The notes under the pieces: generated by a model
Told to the model about the DNA's origin: nothing
The model's database searches: none
The model's input: only the letters and a program-made list of their open reading frames with translations
Translations under genes and position numbers: made by a program
NCBI GenBank assembly: GCA_050943335.1
Contig: JBMNOZ010000008.1
Coordinates: forward strand, 18,821 to 82,820
Reading direction: 5' to 3'
Source: JBMNOZ01 sp050943335
GTDB taxonomy: Bacteria; Bacillota; Desulfitobacteriia; Desulfitobacteriales; Syntrophobotulaceae
Length of the DNA stretch: 64,000 nt
In this document: positions 25,276 to 33,720 of the stretch, in pieces
Position numbering within the stretch: the first letter of the stretch is position 1
Layout of the letters: every line of letters begins with the position of its first letter

Positions 25276-26394
25276 TTACTTATGCAACCATTGCTTCAAA
25301 ATCGCCAGCATTACAAGCTTAAAAAACTCTACCATCTGTTCCAAAGGATTCTTTGAATCCAACAAGGAGTTTGTCAGAGCCGCAGGTTTAGGTTGATCAG
25401 GAGCGTGCCTTAAGAGAAGCTTAGCAAGAATCTCTTTTCCGGCGGTTATGGCCTGCTCTGGAGATAGGAGTCCCCACATCATTTGGTCCATGAGGTGAAC
25501 ATAAAGAGAGGTTTGGATCACCAAGCTCTCTTCTCGTTCCAAAACAGTAAGCTTTGATCTGAATTCTTCCTTTCCGAGTTTGGCATCAGAGTTTTGGAGA
25601 TAGCTCCTCCATAAATCCTCTGCTCCCATGCCAAAACGTTTAAAAAGCTTAAGTACGCTGAATTGAGACCGGGGACTTAAGCCGGATTCTAAATGCAGGG
25701 CTTCTTTCACAGCCGCTTTAACAGCAAGGCCGATTAACTCTCCTAGCTTGCTATGTTTGCCGGCATAGAAAAGTTTTAAATCTGCTTGGGGGTTAGCAAT
25801 GACAATTGCGCCATCAGTACCTGTTCCGGTAGCCAGTCCGGAGGAATAGTTGCTGCCAGCCCCGAGTTCTTGCAGAGCGGCTGTTTTGGCCTCCGTGGCG
25901 GTTATTAGAGATCGAACCATTGTTTCCGCCGGCAGATCAGCATTGATATGCAGGATGATATTGATTGTGCCTGGGGGGAGGAAAAAGATTTGGCCCTGCT
26001 GTTCGTAGAAAAAGGCCGGATCACCGACCCGGCCGCCGTTGACCTCAATTCCTCCTGTCACCAACGCTGTTACCTTCAGTTCTCGAAAGCTTTCAGAACA
26101 GATAGCCACATTCTCCATCGAGGCGGAGGTTATAAGTCCCGCAGTGGTTTGCGGGTCCAATCCCAATTCTTCGGCAAGAAGGCTTAAGTGTTGTTCATAA
26201 TTAGCAGGCGTTATTTCAGTGCGTGGTCCGAGACCGGAAGTGATATCGTGGTTGAATACCGCAGATAGATTTTCTTGGTAACCTCCATTTAAGTGGGAGG
26301 TACTCAAGACCTTGTTTTTCTGTTCCAGATTAATAACAATACTCTCCTTATAGCGGTTCACCTTATCTCCATTGGGAAGGGTGTACAAGTGCAA
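25276..26394 (-). CDS. cbiZ: Adenosylcobinamide amidohydrolase CbiZ
   Basis: Removes the aminopropanol arm from adenosylcobinamide to give adenosylcobyric acid, letting the cell rebuild salvaged corrinoids. The 372-residue protein shows the CbiZ core: the SGLGPRTEI stretch, TALVTGGIEVNGGRVGDP, the PGTINIILHI strand, and TGTGTDGAIVIANP. A longer C-terminal extension with helices (about residues 260-372) follows the CbiZ core. The TTG at 26394 has GGAGGG 6 nt upstream; a TTG at 26409 is less well placed. It starts 1 nt after the btuD stop, last in the riboswitch-controlled operon. Confidence 0.88.
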   Translation of the reverse strand: MHLYTLPNGDKVNRYKESIVINLEQKNKVLSTSHLNGGYQENLSAVFNHDITSGLGPRTEITPANYEQHLSLLAEELGLDPQTTAGLITSASMENVAICSESFRELKVTALVTGGIEVNGGRVGDPAFFYEQQGQIFFLPPGTINIILHINADLPAETMVRSLITATEAKTAALQELGAGSNYSSGLATGTGTDGAIVIANPQADLKLFYAGKHSKLGELIGLAVKAAVKEALHLESGLSPRSQFSVLKLFKRFGMGAEDLWRSYLQNSDAKLGKEEFRSKLTVLEREESLVIQTSLYVHLMDQMMWGLLSPEQAITAGKEILAKLLLRHAPDQPKPAALTNSLLDSKNPLEQMVEFFKLVMLAILKQWLHK

Positions 26395-26395
26395 A

Positions 26396-27655
26396 TCAGT
26401 TCCCTCCAATATTTTCTATAACATCTGTTAAGTTCTGAAAACCGAGAGCTCCCTTAGAATAAAGTTCCTCTAAAAGTTTTTCAGCGGCACCACCTGTAAA
26501 GTCACGTTTAGAGAAATCATCCTGCTCGACGATTAGTACTTTTTTCTGCCCTTCTTGTAGAGCATTCACTACTTGTTTAAGATTAGCTATATTTCCCACA
26601 CCGAAGGGGACGGGAAGGATAATAATGACTTCGGCTTGAGCGATTAATGCAGCGTTTGCTTTTTGGGACTCCGTGGAAATAGGAGCGAAAGGTTTTTCTT
26701 CAGCGATCTTTAAGCCTAATTCCCGAGCTTTTTTCCAATCCGAATCTCCGATGTTTAAAACCCCACAGCTTACCGTATAGCCGGAGTGTACGAGCTGATC
26801 CATAAGATACCCCCCGCTCCCGCCTCCGCAAACTAAATGGATTTTTAGGTTGCGGTGCTTAGATGTCTCTTTTTCTAGGCGGAGGGGGATAATATTAAAA
26901 CGGCCCGTTATTTCATTTTTCGCTATCGCCACTTCGATATGATAGCTTTCTTTAATATTCTCGGTTGTCAATACTTGGGACGGATCCCCGTAGGCTATGA
27001 TTTTCCCGCGGTTGAGCAAAATGATTTTCTGACTATACTGGGCAGCAAGATTTAAGTCATGCAAAACGGCAATTACTGTTAAGCCCTGAGTCTTGTTTAA
27101 ATTGCTCAGTAGTTCCAGCAGCTCCAACTGGTGCTGAAGATCGAGATGGGAGGTTGGTTCATCGAGTAAGATAATTTTAGGGCTTTGGGCTAAAGCCCGG
27201 GCTACTATAACCCGTTGTTTCTCTCCTCCGCTTAACTCATTAATGAATCTTTCTCTGAGATGCCAGACATTAGTAAGTTCCATAGCACGACGGGTAATTG
27301 CTAAATCCTCCCTGGAATCGGGCTGGAATTTTTTTTGGTGAGGAATTCTTCCCATCAAAACCGTTTCCCAAACGGAAAAGGAAAACTCCCCTGTACTATC
27401 CTGAGGAACAACAGCCATTTCCCGGGCTAAGTGTTTTTTGTTGATCGCAAGAAGGTTTTGGGCCTCTAAAAAAACAGCTCCTTTTTGAGGAGTATATTCA
27501 GCAGAAATATTTTTAAGCAGGGTTGACTTTCCTGAACCATTGGGTCCGATAATCGTTATAAAGCTACCTTTGGTTATTTCCAGATTTAAATCCTTAAAGA
27601 CCGGGTTTTGGTCATAGCTAAAAGAAAGTTGTTCGGCTGTCAAATAACGCTCCAT
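26396..27655 (-). CDS. btuD: Cobalamin ABC transporter ATP-binding protein with C-terminal extra domain
   Basis: The ATPase driving corrinoid import with BtuC and BtuF. The ABC domain covers residues about 1-255: Walker A GPNGSGKST (37-45), signature LSGGEKQRV (141-149), Walker B IILLDEP (161-167). A further domain of about 150 residues follows, beginning KIHLVCGGGSGGYLMDQLV and containing NIGDSDWKKA, with a glycine-rich Rossmann-like start. Similar extensions occur in Bacillus YvrA-type proteins; their role is not known to me. The ATG overlaps the btuC stop (TAATG), so translation is coupled. Confidence 0.92.
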   Translation of the reverse strand: MERYLTAEQLSFSYDQNPVFKDLNLEITKGSFITIIGPNGSGKSTLLKNISAEYTPQKGAVFLEAQNLLAINKKHLAREMAVVPQDSTGEFSFSVWETVLMGRIPHQKKFQPDSREDLAITRRAMELTNVWHLRERFINELSGGEKQRVIVARALAQSPKIILLDEPTSHLDLQHQLELLELLSNLNKTQGLTVIAVLHDLNLAAQYSQKIILLNRGKIIAYGDPSQVLTTENIKESYHIEVAIAKNEITGRFNIIPLRLEKETSKHRNLKIHLVCGGGSGGYLMDQLVHSGYTVSCGVLNIGDSDWKKARELGLKIAEEKPFAPISTESQKANAALIAQAEVIIILPVPFGVGNIANLKQVVNALQEGQKKVLIVEQDDFSKRDFTGGAAEKLLEELYSKGALGFQNLTDVIENIGGN

Positions 27656-28710
27656 TACGAACCTCCTGAAAAAGTAACGGATTTCTTCTTCTTTAAGAGA
27701 TAAATGAAAAACGGTCCGCCAAAAAGAGCGGTGATAATTCCAATTGGAATTTCCATAGGAGCAAATAGAGTACGGGATAGGGTATCTGCAACGACCATGA
27801 AGATACCGCCGACTAAAAAGGAAAGGGGTAGTAAGATTCGATGATCAGGGCCGACCAGAATCCTGACAATATGCGGGATTATTAAGCCCACAAAACCGAT
27901 GGTTCCGCAAACGGCCACTGCTCCGGCTGCGGTTATCGAGGAGGCTCCTAACAGGAGGGCCCGTAGTCTTAGGAGATCAATTCCCAAGTGCATTGCGGTA
28001 CTGTCACCAAAAACCAGAGCGTTAAGCTCTTTAGCGCAAAGCATTAAAACCAGGACACCTATTAAAATTAACGGCACGGTAATTTGAACATGTTGCCAGG
28101 TACGATTTGAAAAACTGCCCATCAGCCAAAAAAATATCTTATCCAGCTTGTTTGTGTTCATAACCATGAGAAAGGACATCAAGGAGGATAGGAAAGAATT
28201 AAAAGCCACTCCGGCAAGCAGGAGGGTAGCCACAATGATTTTTTTCCCGACACGGGCGATATTATAAACTATCAAAGTTGTAATTAAGGCTCCTAAAAAA
28301 CTAAAGAAAGGGATTTTCATCAAGCCTAAAAAATTGACAGTGGTGATGAAGCCGATAGTTGCTCCTAAAGCCGCCCCCGAAGAGATGCCAATAATATAGG
28401 GATCCGCTAAAGGGTTTTTGAAAAAAGCCTGGTAGGTCCCTCCGGCAACTGCCAGAGCACCTCCCACAAAGGCAGCCAAAACAACTCGGGGCATTCTAAG
28501 AGACCAAATGATAGCTTCATTAACGGCAGAATACTGAGCGGTATCAAGGGCTTTATTTAGGATCGGGATTTTAGCAAGAATTATGATCAGAGCCTCAGAA
28601 AAGGGTATATCTGCCGGGCCGAGGGTAAAAGAATAAATGCTAATTATTATTAAGAGAAAAAAATTAATTATTATTAAATGTTTTCGATATTGTTTTTTAA
28701 AAAAAATCAT
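27655..28710 (-). CDS. btuC: Cobalamin ABC transporter permease
   Basis: A 351-residue FecCD/BtuC-family permease with about ten transmembrane helices, forming the channel for corrinoid uptake. Markers are SLRMPRVVLAAFVGGALAVAG, NPLADPYIIGISSGA and the coupling-helix region GTIGFVGLIIPHIVR. AAGGGAG lies 8 nt before the ATG. It follows btuF by 26 nt and overlaps btuD, giving a standard F-C-D importer order. Confidence 0.94.
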   Translation of the reverse strand: MIFFKKQYRKHLIIINFFLLIIISIYSFTLGPADIPFSEALIIILAKIPILNKALDTAQYSAVNEAIIWSLRMPRVVLAAFVGGALAVAGGTYQAFFKNPLADPYIIGISSGAALGATIGFITTVNFLGLMKIPFFSFLGALITTLIVYNIARVGKKIIVATLLLAGVAFNSFLSSLMSFLMVMNTNKLDKIFFWLMGSFSNRTWQHVQITVPLILIGVLVLMLCAKELNALVFGDSTAMHLGIDLLRLRALLLGASSITAAGAVAVCGTIGFVGLIIPHIVRILVGPDHRILLPLSFLVGGIFMVVADTLSRTLFAPMEIPIGIITALFGGPFFIYLLKKKKSVTFSGGS

Positions 28711-28736
28711 GGGGAATTCTCCCTTGGTTTAGGTTT

Positions 28737-29645
28737 TTATTCTTTAAAGGCTTGAGGGTGGAAATATCTGGCTAGCTGTTCCAACCCTTCGATTACCCGG
28801 GGACCGGGCCGGCTAATAAGATCATCGTCAATTACAAAGATCTTGTCGTTTTTCACAGCTTGTAAAACTTGATAGCCGTTACGTTTTTTAATATCAGAAG
28901 GAGTATGACTATGGGAATTTATGAGGTAGATATCTGGATTTTCCTCTAACAAGGTCTCAACGCTGTAATTGTAATAACGTTCCGTATTTTTCCCGGCGAT
29001 ATTCTCTCCTCCGGCAGTGACAATTATATCATGGATAAAGCTTTGGGACCCGGCCGACATTAAAGGATCATCCCAGACTTCAAAAAACACCTTTGGTTTT
29101 TCTAAATTTTGTACTTTAGCGGTTATGGCTTCCAATCTCTTTCTCATATCCTCTGCTACTCGGGCTGCTTCTTTCTCTTTACCCGTTAGAATTCCGGCCA
29201 ATTCGATATTGTCAATCACCTGTTCAATGGTGTCGGCGTCGAGAACGACCACGGTAATGCCCAAACTTTCAAACTTTTCAATGACATCTTCTTGAACACC
29301 CGCTGCCACGAAGACCATATCTGGATCCTTAGAAGTGACTAATTCTACATTAGGGGTTGAAAAATCGCCCATTGTAGGTTTGTTTTTGGCAGCAGCCGGA
29401 TAGTTACAATATTCAGAGACACCGATGATTTCCTGATCGAGCCCGATAGCAAAAAGTATTTCCGTAAGAGCGGGAGAAAGAGAAACAATCTTCTCTGGAG
29501 GAGAAGTGATGTTTATTTCTCGGCCTAAAGTGTCTTTAATGATTTTTCCTTGGGAGTTTTCATTTCCCTGACTAGAACAGCTGACCATAAAGGCTAAAAT
29601 AAGTATCAAAACTAGAAATCTTGGCAATATTTTTCTCATCTTCAT
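28737..29645 (-). CDS. btuF: Cobalamin-binding lipoprotein (substrate-binding protein)
   Basis: A 302-residue lipoprotein that catches corrinoids outside the cell for BtuCD. The signal peptide MKMRKILPRFLVLILILAF leads to Cys23, the lipid attachment site. The mature part has the BtuF/FecB-type fold: VSLSPALTEILFAIG, YCNYPA, EVWDDPLMSAGS, and the end motif SRPGPRVIEGLEQLA. The frame is open to 29747, but the ATG at 29645, 7 nt after GGAAGG, gives a clean signal peptide. It is first in the operon and directly controlled by the riboswitch. Confidence 0.94.
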   Translation of the reverse strand: MKMRKILPRFLVLILILAFMVSCSSQGNENSQGKIIKDTLGREINITSPPEKIVSLSPALTEILFAIGLDQEIIGVSEYCNYPAAAKNKPTMGDFSTPNVELVTSKDPDMVFVAAGVQEDVIEKFESLGITVVVLDADTIEQVIDNIELAGILTGKEKEAARVAEDMRKRLEAITAKVQNLEKPKVFFEVWDDPLMSAGSQSFIHDIIVTAGGENIAGKNTERYYNYSVETLLEENPDIYLINSHSHTPSDIKKRNGYQVLQAVKNDKIFVIDDDLISRPGPRVIEGLEQLARYFHPQAFKE

Positions 29646-29682
29646 CTTTCCTTCCTTATAAATTGTATTTGTATTTAATATT

Positions 29683-29710
29683 AAAAAAAGCCTCTTTTTC
29701 AAGAGACTTT
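29683..29710 (-). terminator. Riboswitch-controlled terminator of the btuF operon
   Basis: On the minus strand AAGTCTCTT pairs with AAGAGGCTT (one G-T pair) and runs into seven T, 40-odd nt before the btuF start and downstream of the riboswitch. It is the likely off-state platform. A second hairpin (GAAACAAAAGCAT with ATGCTTTGTTTC) lies between the aptamer and this terminator and may be the competing element. Confidence 0.75.
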
Positions 29711-29771
29711 CCCATTTTTGAGTCCAATGAAGAGCGAAACAAAGCATTTCCCCATGCTTTTGTTTCTAATA

Positions 29772-29928
29772 TCTAAGGCAGGTCTCCTGGCTCACGGGTC
29801 ATCCTCCTTCTAGCCTTCCCAGAGCCTAAGCTCCAGTGACATTTTAAGAATTCGTCGCCGCTACAGTGGTGGGTCCGCGCCGCTTTATACGGTCTTCCCT
29901 ATTATCTTCTACAAAGAAGCACCTTAGA
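29772..29928 (-). ncRNA. Cobalamin (AdoCbl) riboswitch
   Basis: On the minus strand a 157-nt element is closed by TCTAAGG/CCTTAGA and contains the conserved CCACCACTGTAGCGG core and the B12 box GCCAGGAGACCTGCC (plus-strand 29777-29792). These are signature blocks of the cobalamin riboswitch. It precedes btuF-btuC-btuD-cbiZ, so bound coenzyme B12 should lower import and salvage. The terminator at 29683-29710 is the expected output. Confidence 0.93.
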
Positions 29929-29955
29929 CATTCTTTAAGTTATTTTATTTATGAA

Positions 29956-29986
29956 ATACTATTCCACAAAAAAATTATTTTGTCAA
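29956..29986 (-). promoter_or_regulatory. Promoter of the cobalamin operon
   Basis: Minus-strand TTGACA (plus 29981-29986). A -10 candidate is TAGTAT (plus 29956-29961, 19-nt spacer) or AATAGT (17-nt spacer). It lies 30 nt upstream of the riboswitch. Confidence 0.55.
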
Positions 29987-30031
29987 TAACGAAAGGAGAA
30001 AGGAGGAAATCCCTTTATAAATGCACTTCTC

Positions 30032-30060
30032 TTCAACCTCTAAAGAGGGTGTGGTATAAT
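30032..30060 (+). promoter_or_regulatory. Possible promoter before the exporter gene
   Basis: A perfect TATAAT at 30055-30060 with a weak -35 TTCAAC at 30032-30037 (17-nt spacer). The 45-nt leader leads to the start at 30114. Confidence 0.45.
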
Positions 30061-30113
30061 CCAGAAAAAGCCTTTATCTTTCTAATGATTAGCTTTTCAA
30101 GAGGATGAGAAAG

Positions 30114-31202
30114 TTGAAAATTGGAGCGCGAACTCTAAAAACTGGTATAGCCGTGGCCATAAGCATTTATGTCTGTATGTTATTAAATATTGAACCGTAC
30201 CTGTTTGCGGCTGCCTCAGCAGTTGTGAGTATGCAACAATCAATTGGGAAAAGTTTAACGAATGCCATAGAGCAGATAATTGCCAATCTTATGGCTGTTA
30301 TTGTGGGCCTAGTTTTAGGTTTGACAGTGCCTTTACCTTATTTAAGCATGGGGTTAGCCACCATAATCATAATCTTATTATGCACCAAGGTAACAAAGAC
30401 TCCCAAACAGATTGTCATTGGTGTGATTACGGCAATTTTCATCTTGGCTTCTCCCCAGGATCAATTTATAGATCATGCTCTTATTAGGTCAGCGGCAGTA
30501 TTAATTGGCTTAATTATCGCAAACATCATTAATTTAACCATTGCCCCTCCGCAGCATCAGAAATATTTGGTCGATAAATTGATTGATCTAAATAATTTTT
30601 GTGTGCAGGCTTTTATCAAGGCCGCTAATTGTTATTTCTATTCAACTCCTATCACAGAAGAGGATATCGAAAAAAAAGAATCGGAATTCAATGCTTTATT
30701 TGCGGAGACGGAAAAACTTTATCATCTTTACAGCTATGAGTGGAGTTTAGGTTTTATAAACAGGAAGCCTAAAAAGAATATTGCTGAGCAACAATTGTAT
30801 AAGGAATACTTGAACTACAGCAAAGGCTTGTGGCTCAGGTCTAAAGATATAATATTTTTAGCTCAGGAAAGAAATATCAGGAGAGAGGAAGCAAATAATC
30901 CGGAGATTAGTAAGGAATTGAGCCGCATTATTGAACTTCTTTTGGACGTGATGTTTAACGCTGTCGGCTATAATATGGAACTGCAAAACAAGGTTCGAGG
31001 GAAAAAGTCGGAAATATATCCCCAACCTCGGGTGTGGAGTAAATTTAGTAAGATCTTAAATGAATGGCAAGAGACCAGTTCAACAGCGAGTTTCTATATC
31101 CATGTTCTGACTGAGATATCTTTAATTACCTATGCTATTCGCTGGTTTGCCAAAGAATCTACCAGGTTATTAAATCTAGAAACAGAAAGCAAACTTCCTT
31201 GA
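30114..31202 (+). CDS. FUSC/aromatic acid exporter family membrane protein
   Basis: A 362-residue protein with an N-terminal block of about five to six transmembrane segments (residues 1-150: GARTLKTGIAVAISIYV, YLFAAASAVVSMQQSIG, IANLMAVIVGLVLGLTVPL) and a helical cytoplasmic C-terminus. This is the layout of the Firmicute aromatic-acid exporter (ArAE/FUSC-like) family. The substrate is unknown. An ATG at 30105 touches its Shine-Dalgarno AGAGGA; the TTG at 30114, 8 nt on, fits better. It separates the divergent cobalamin operon from the ribosomal cluster and has no obvious terminator before the rpmG promoter. Confidence 0.78.
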   Translation: MKIGARTLKTGIAVAISIYVCMLLNIEPYLFAAASAVVSMQQSIGKSLTNAIEQIIANLMAVIVGLVLGLTVPLPYLSMGLATIIIILLCTKVTKTPKQIVIGVITAIFILASPQDQFIDHALIRSAAVLIGLIIANIINLTIAPPQHQKYLVDKLIDLNNFCVQAFIKAANCYFYSTPITEEDIEKKESEFNALFAETEKLYHLYSYEWSLGFINRKPKKNIAEQQLYKEYLNYSKGLWLRSKDIIFLAQERNIRREEANNPEISKELSRIIELLLDVMFNAVGYNMELQNKVRGKKSEIYPQPRVWSKFSKILNEWQETSSTASFYIHVLTEISLITYAIRWFAKESTRLLNLETESKLP

Positions 31203-31227
31203 CAAAAACTTTATTATTGTGTTAAAT
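31199..31227 (+). promoter_or_regulatory. Promoter of the rpmG-secE-nusG-rplKA unit
   Basis: TTGACA at 31199-31204, overlapping the exporter stop codon, a 17-nt spacer and TTAAAT at 31222-31227. It starts the run of translation genes. Confidence 0.6.
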
Positions 31228-31282
31228 TATTCTGTACGACTTGTAACAGTAAGGTTTTGGTTGTTGCTAGGGAGGTGTAAGA

Positions 31283-31432
31283 ATGCGCGCCGCAATTACA
31301 TTAGAATGCACAGAATGTAAAAATAGAAACTATCAAACCAATAAAAACAAGAAGAACACCCCTGATCGTTTAGAAATAAAAAAATATTGCAAAACATGCA
31401 AAACTCACACTATTCATAAAGAGACAAGATAA
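31283..31432 (+). CDS. rpmG: Ribosomal protein L33 (rpmG)
   Basis: A 49-residue large-subunit protein. It keeps the zinc-binding form with C9, C12, C36 and C39 (CTEC and CKTC), and so is the C+ type. GGGAGG lies ahead of the ATG at 31283. It is the first gene of the rpmG-secE-nusG group, as in Bacillus and Clostridia. Confidence 0.95.
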   Translation: MRAAITLECTECKNRNYQTNKNKKNTPDRLEIKKYCKTCKTHTIHKETR

Positions 31433-31469
31433 TTTTTTATTCGGTTTTTACCGTTAAGGATGTGATTGA

Positions 31470-31712
31470 ATGGCAATGGCCAAAAAGACCGGGCGTTCTA
31501 AAGGTGAGGGCAGGTTTTCAAGGTTTAGAAAAAAAAGGACAAATCATTTCCGCGAAATGTGGTTGGAATTGAAAAAAGTGCATTGGCCCACTCGCCACCA
31601 ATTATTAATTTACACTGGCGTTGTTTTAGTGTCGGTTGGTATAATCGCTTTCCTTATATGGATTGTAGACAGCGGTTTAGCTTATCTTATGAATGTTCTT
31701 ATTGGCGGTTAA
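31470..31712 (+). CDS. secE: Preprotein translocase subunit SecE
   Basis: An 80-residue single-span stabiliser of SecY in the protein export channel. The cytoplasmic amphipathic helix is REMWLELKKVHWPTRHQL, followed by one transmembrane segment (YTGVVLVSVGIIAFLIW). TAAGGA at 31455-31460 fits the ATG. It sits between rpmG and nusG, the normal place. Confidence 0.95.
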   Translation: MAMAKKTGRSKGEGRFSRFRKKRTNHFREMWLELKKVHWPTRHQLLIYTGVVLVSVGIIAFLIWIVDSGLAYLMNVLIGG

Positions 31713-31746
31713 ATTTGGAGAAACTTGCTTAGGAGGCCTTTACTTA

Positions 31747-32274
31747 ATGACGAAGAACTGGTATGTTATTCACACTTATTCCGGCTATGAGAATAAAGTG
31801 AAAGCAAACTTGGAAAAACGTGTTGAATCTATGAATATGGAAGATAAAATTTTTAGGGTTTTGGTCCCTATGGAAGACGAAATTGAGATAAAAAACGGCA
31901 AGAGAAAGGTCTCCAAACGTAAAGTTTTTCCCGGTTATGTGTTGGTGGAAATGGATATGACGGATGATTCGTGGTATGTGGTTCGCAACACCCCTGGGGT
32001 AACCGGTTTTGTCGGAAGTGGTAGTAAGCCGATCCCCTTATTGGAACACGAAGTTTCAGCCATTCTGCGTCAGATGGGTTTAGAGAAAACACGTACCAAA
32101 GTCGATGTCGATATCGGGCAAGCGGTAAAAGTTAATTCCGGACCTTTTAAAGATTTCATCGGGGTTGTGGATGAAATCATCGAGGAAAAACAAAAAATCA
32201 GAGTCTTGATTTCAATGTTTGGCCGGGAAACTCCAGTAGAATTAGAGTTTGGACAAATTGAAAAATTTGACTAA
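31747..32274 (+). CDS. nusG: Transcription antitermination factor NusG
   Basis: A 175-residue factor that binds RNA polymerase and affects pausing and termination. The N-terminal NGN domain (KNWYVIHTYSGYENKVKANL) and the C-terminal KOW domain (VKVNSGPFKDFIGVVDEI) are both present. A longer frame from 31693 overlaps secE, but GGAGG with the ATG at 31747 gives the family start. rplK follows by 44 nt. Confidence 0.97.
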   Translation: MTKNWYVIHTYSGYENKVKANLEKRVESMNMEDKIFRVLVPMEDEIEIKNGKRKVSKRKVFPGYVLVEMDMTDDSWYVVRNTPGVTGFVGSGSKPIPLLEHEVSAILRQMGLEKTRTKVDVDIGQAVKVNSGPFKDFIGVVDEIIEEKQKIRVLISMFGRETPVELEFGQIEKFD

Positions 32275-32318
32275 ATAAAATAAGAAACAATAATAGTCCT
32301 AATAAGGAGGTGCAAATA

Positions 32319-32741
32319 TTGGCCAAAAAAGTCATTGGATTTATTAAACTGGCAATTCCAGCTGGTAAAGCTAACCCAGCTCCTCCCGTCGGTCCGGCCT
32401 TAGGTCAGCACGGGATAAACATTATGGGTTTTTGTAAGGAATATAATGAAAAGACCAAGGATCAAGCCGGTTTGATTATCCCTGTGGAGATCACGGTTTA
32501 TGAGGATCGTTCCTATTCTTTTGTCTTAAAGACTCCCCCGGCTTCAATCTTATTGAAAAAAGCCGCAAAAATTGAATCCGGTTCCCCCGAGCCACATAAA
32601 CAAAAAGTTGCCAAAGTGACTAAAGACCAGGTTCGGGAGATTGCCGAAATAAAAATGAAAGACTTAAATGCGGCCGACATAGAAGCGGCAATGCTAATGA
32701 TTGAAGGTACTGCGCGCAGTATGGGGATAGACGTCATTTAA
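32319..32741 (+). CDS. rplK: Ribosomal protein L11
   Basis: A 140-residue protein of the GTPase-associated centre that binds 23S rRNA helices 43/44, the thiostrepton site. It starts MAKKVIGFIKLAIPAGKAN, with the proline-rich NPAPPVGPALGQ. The TTG at 32319 is chosen over a GTG at 32310 that overlaps the AAGGAGG. rplA follows after 63 nt. Confidence 0.97.
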   Translation: MAKKVIGFIKLAIPAGKANPAPPVGPALGQHGINIMGFCKEYNEKTKDQAGLIIPVEITVYEDRSYSFVLKTPPASILLKKAAKIESGSPEPHKQKVAKVTKDQVREIAEIKMKDLNAADIEAAMLMIEGTARSMGIDVI

Positions 32742-32804
32742 ATTTCAGAGTTGTTATTATGTGGGAGGGTTATAAAGCCCGACGACCACAAGGAGGAAAA
32801 AATA

Positions 32805-33497
32805 ATGGCTAAAAGAGGTAAAAGATACCTTGAATTAAAGAAAACTTATGATGCTCAAGCTTTATACGAGCACGAGGAAGCTTTAAGTATTGTAAAAAAC
32901 TTAGCGAAAGCAAATTTTGATGAAACAATCGAAGTCGCTTTTAGACTCAATATCGATACCCGGCATGCTGATCAACAAATCCGCGGGGCAGTCGTTCTCC
33001 CTCACGGGACAGGTAAAACTCGCACTGTTTTGGTTTTTGCTAAAGGTGAGAAAGCTAAGGAAGCTGAACAAGCGGGAGCCGATTTCGTTGGGGCCGAAGA
33101 GATGGTTGAAAAAATCCAGCAGGGTTGGTTCGGTTTTGACGTTGCGGTTGCTACTCCTGATATGATGGGAACCGTAGGTAGACTTGGCAGATTGCTCGGG
33201 CCAAAAGGTTTGATGCCTAACCCTAAAACCGGGACAGTGACGAATGATGTGGAAAGGGCTGTCAAGGAGATTAAGGCTGGGAAGGTAGAATACAGGGCAG
33301 ACAAAGCTGGTATCATTCACGTCCCGATCGGCAAAGCCTCCTTTGATCAGGAGAAACTGAATGAGAATTATCGAGTAATTGCCGATACGGTATTAAAAGC
33401 CAGACCGGCGGTTACCAAAGGACAATATGTCCGGGATGTGACGGTATCTTCGACTATGGGCCCGGGAGTGAAAATCAATCCTTTGAAGATTGTTTAA
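32805..33497 (+). CDS. rplA: Ribosomal protein L1
   Basis: A 230-residue protein of the mobile L1 stalk, which assists tRNA release from the E site; in many bacteria it represses its own operon. It has the L1 signature segment VATPDMMGTVGRLGRLLGPKG and NPKTGTVT. A frame open from 32751 is discarded because AAGGAGG suits the ATG at 32805. The L10 leader follows. Confidence 0.97.
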   Translation: MAKRGKRYLELKKTYDAQALYEHEEALSIVKNLAKANFDETIEVAFRLNIDTRHADQQIRGAVVLPHGTGKTRTVLVFAKGEKAKEAEQAGADFVGAEEMVEKIQQGWFGFDVAVATPDMMGTVGRLGRLLGPKGLMPNPKTGTVTNDVERAVKEIKAGKVEYRADKAGIIHVPIGKASFDQEKLNENYRVIADTVLKARPAVTKGQYVRDVTVSSTMGPGVKINPLKIV

Positions 33498-33560
33498 TAT
33501 CGGTGAATCTTCTGATGAAGGTTAAGATAGAGGTCAATAGAAAAATTGGATAAACAAAAT

Positions 33561-33677
33561 TCCGCTGTAGACAGCAGGGGCGAAAGCTTAATATCCTGCC
33601 GAGGTGGAGGAAAGATTTTGTATTCAACCTAAGTTGCGTTGCAATCTTACCTCCGTGTGTACTGCGGGGGTTTATTT
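33561..33677 (+). ncRNA. L10 leader RNA with attenuator
   Basis: The spacer before rplJ contains the known L10 leader pattern AGACAGCAGGGGCG and CCTGCCGAGG with a long hairpin (GGTGGAGGAAAGATT with AATCTTACCTCC). CCTCCG (33650-33655) can instead pair with CGGGGG (33665-33670) ahead of TTTATTT, forming a terminator-like stem. Excess L10(L12)4 complex would bind the leader and lower rplJ-rplL expression, as in Bacillus. Confidence 0.85.
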
Positions 33678-33720
33678 AATTTCGGATTGACCTATCACTT
33701 TACCGAGAGGGGGTGCGTTA

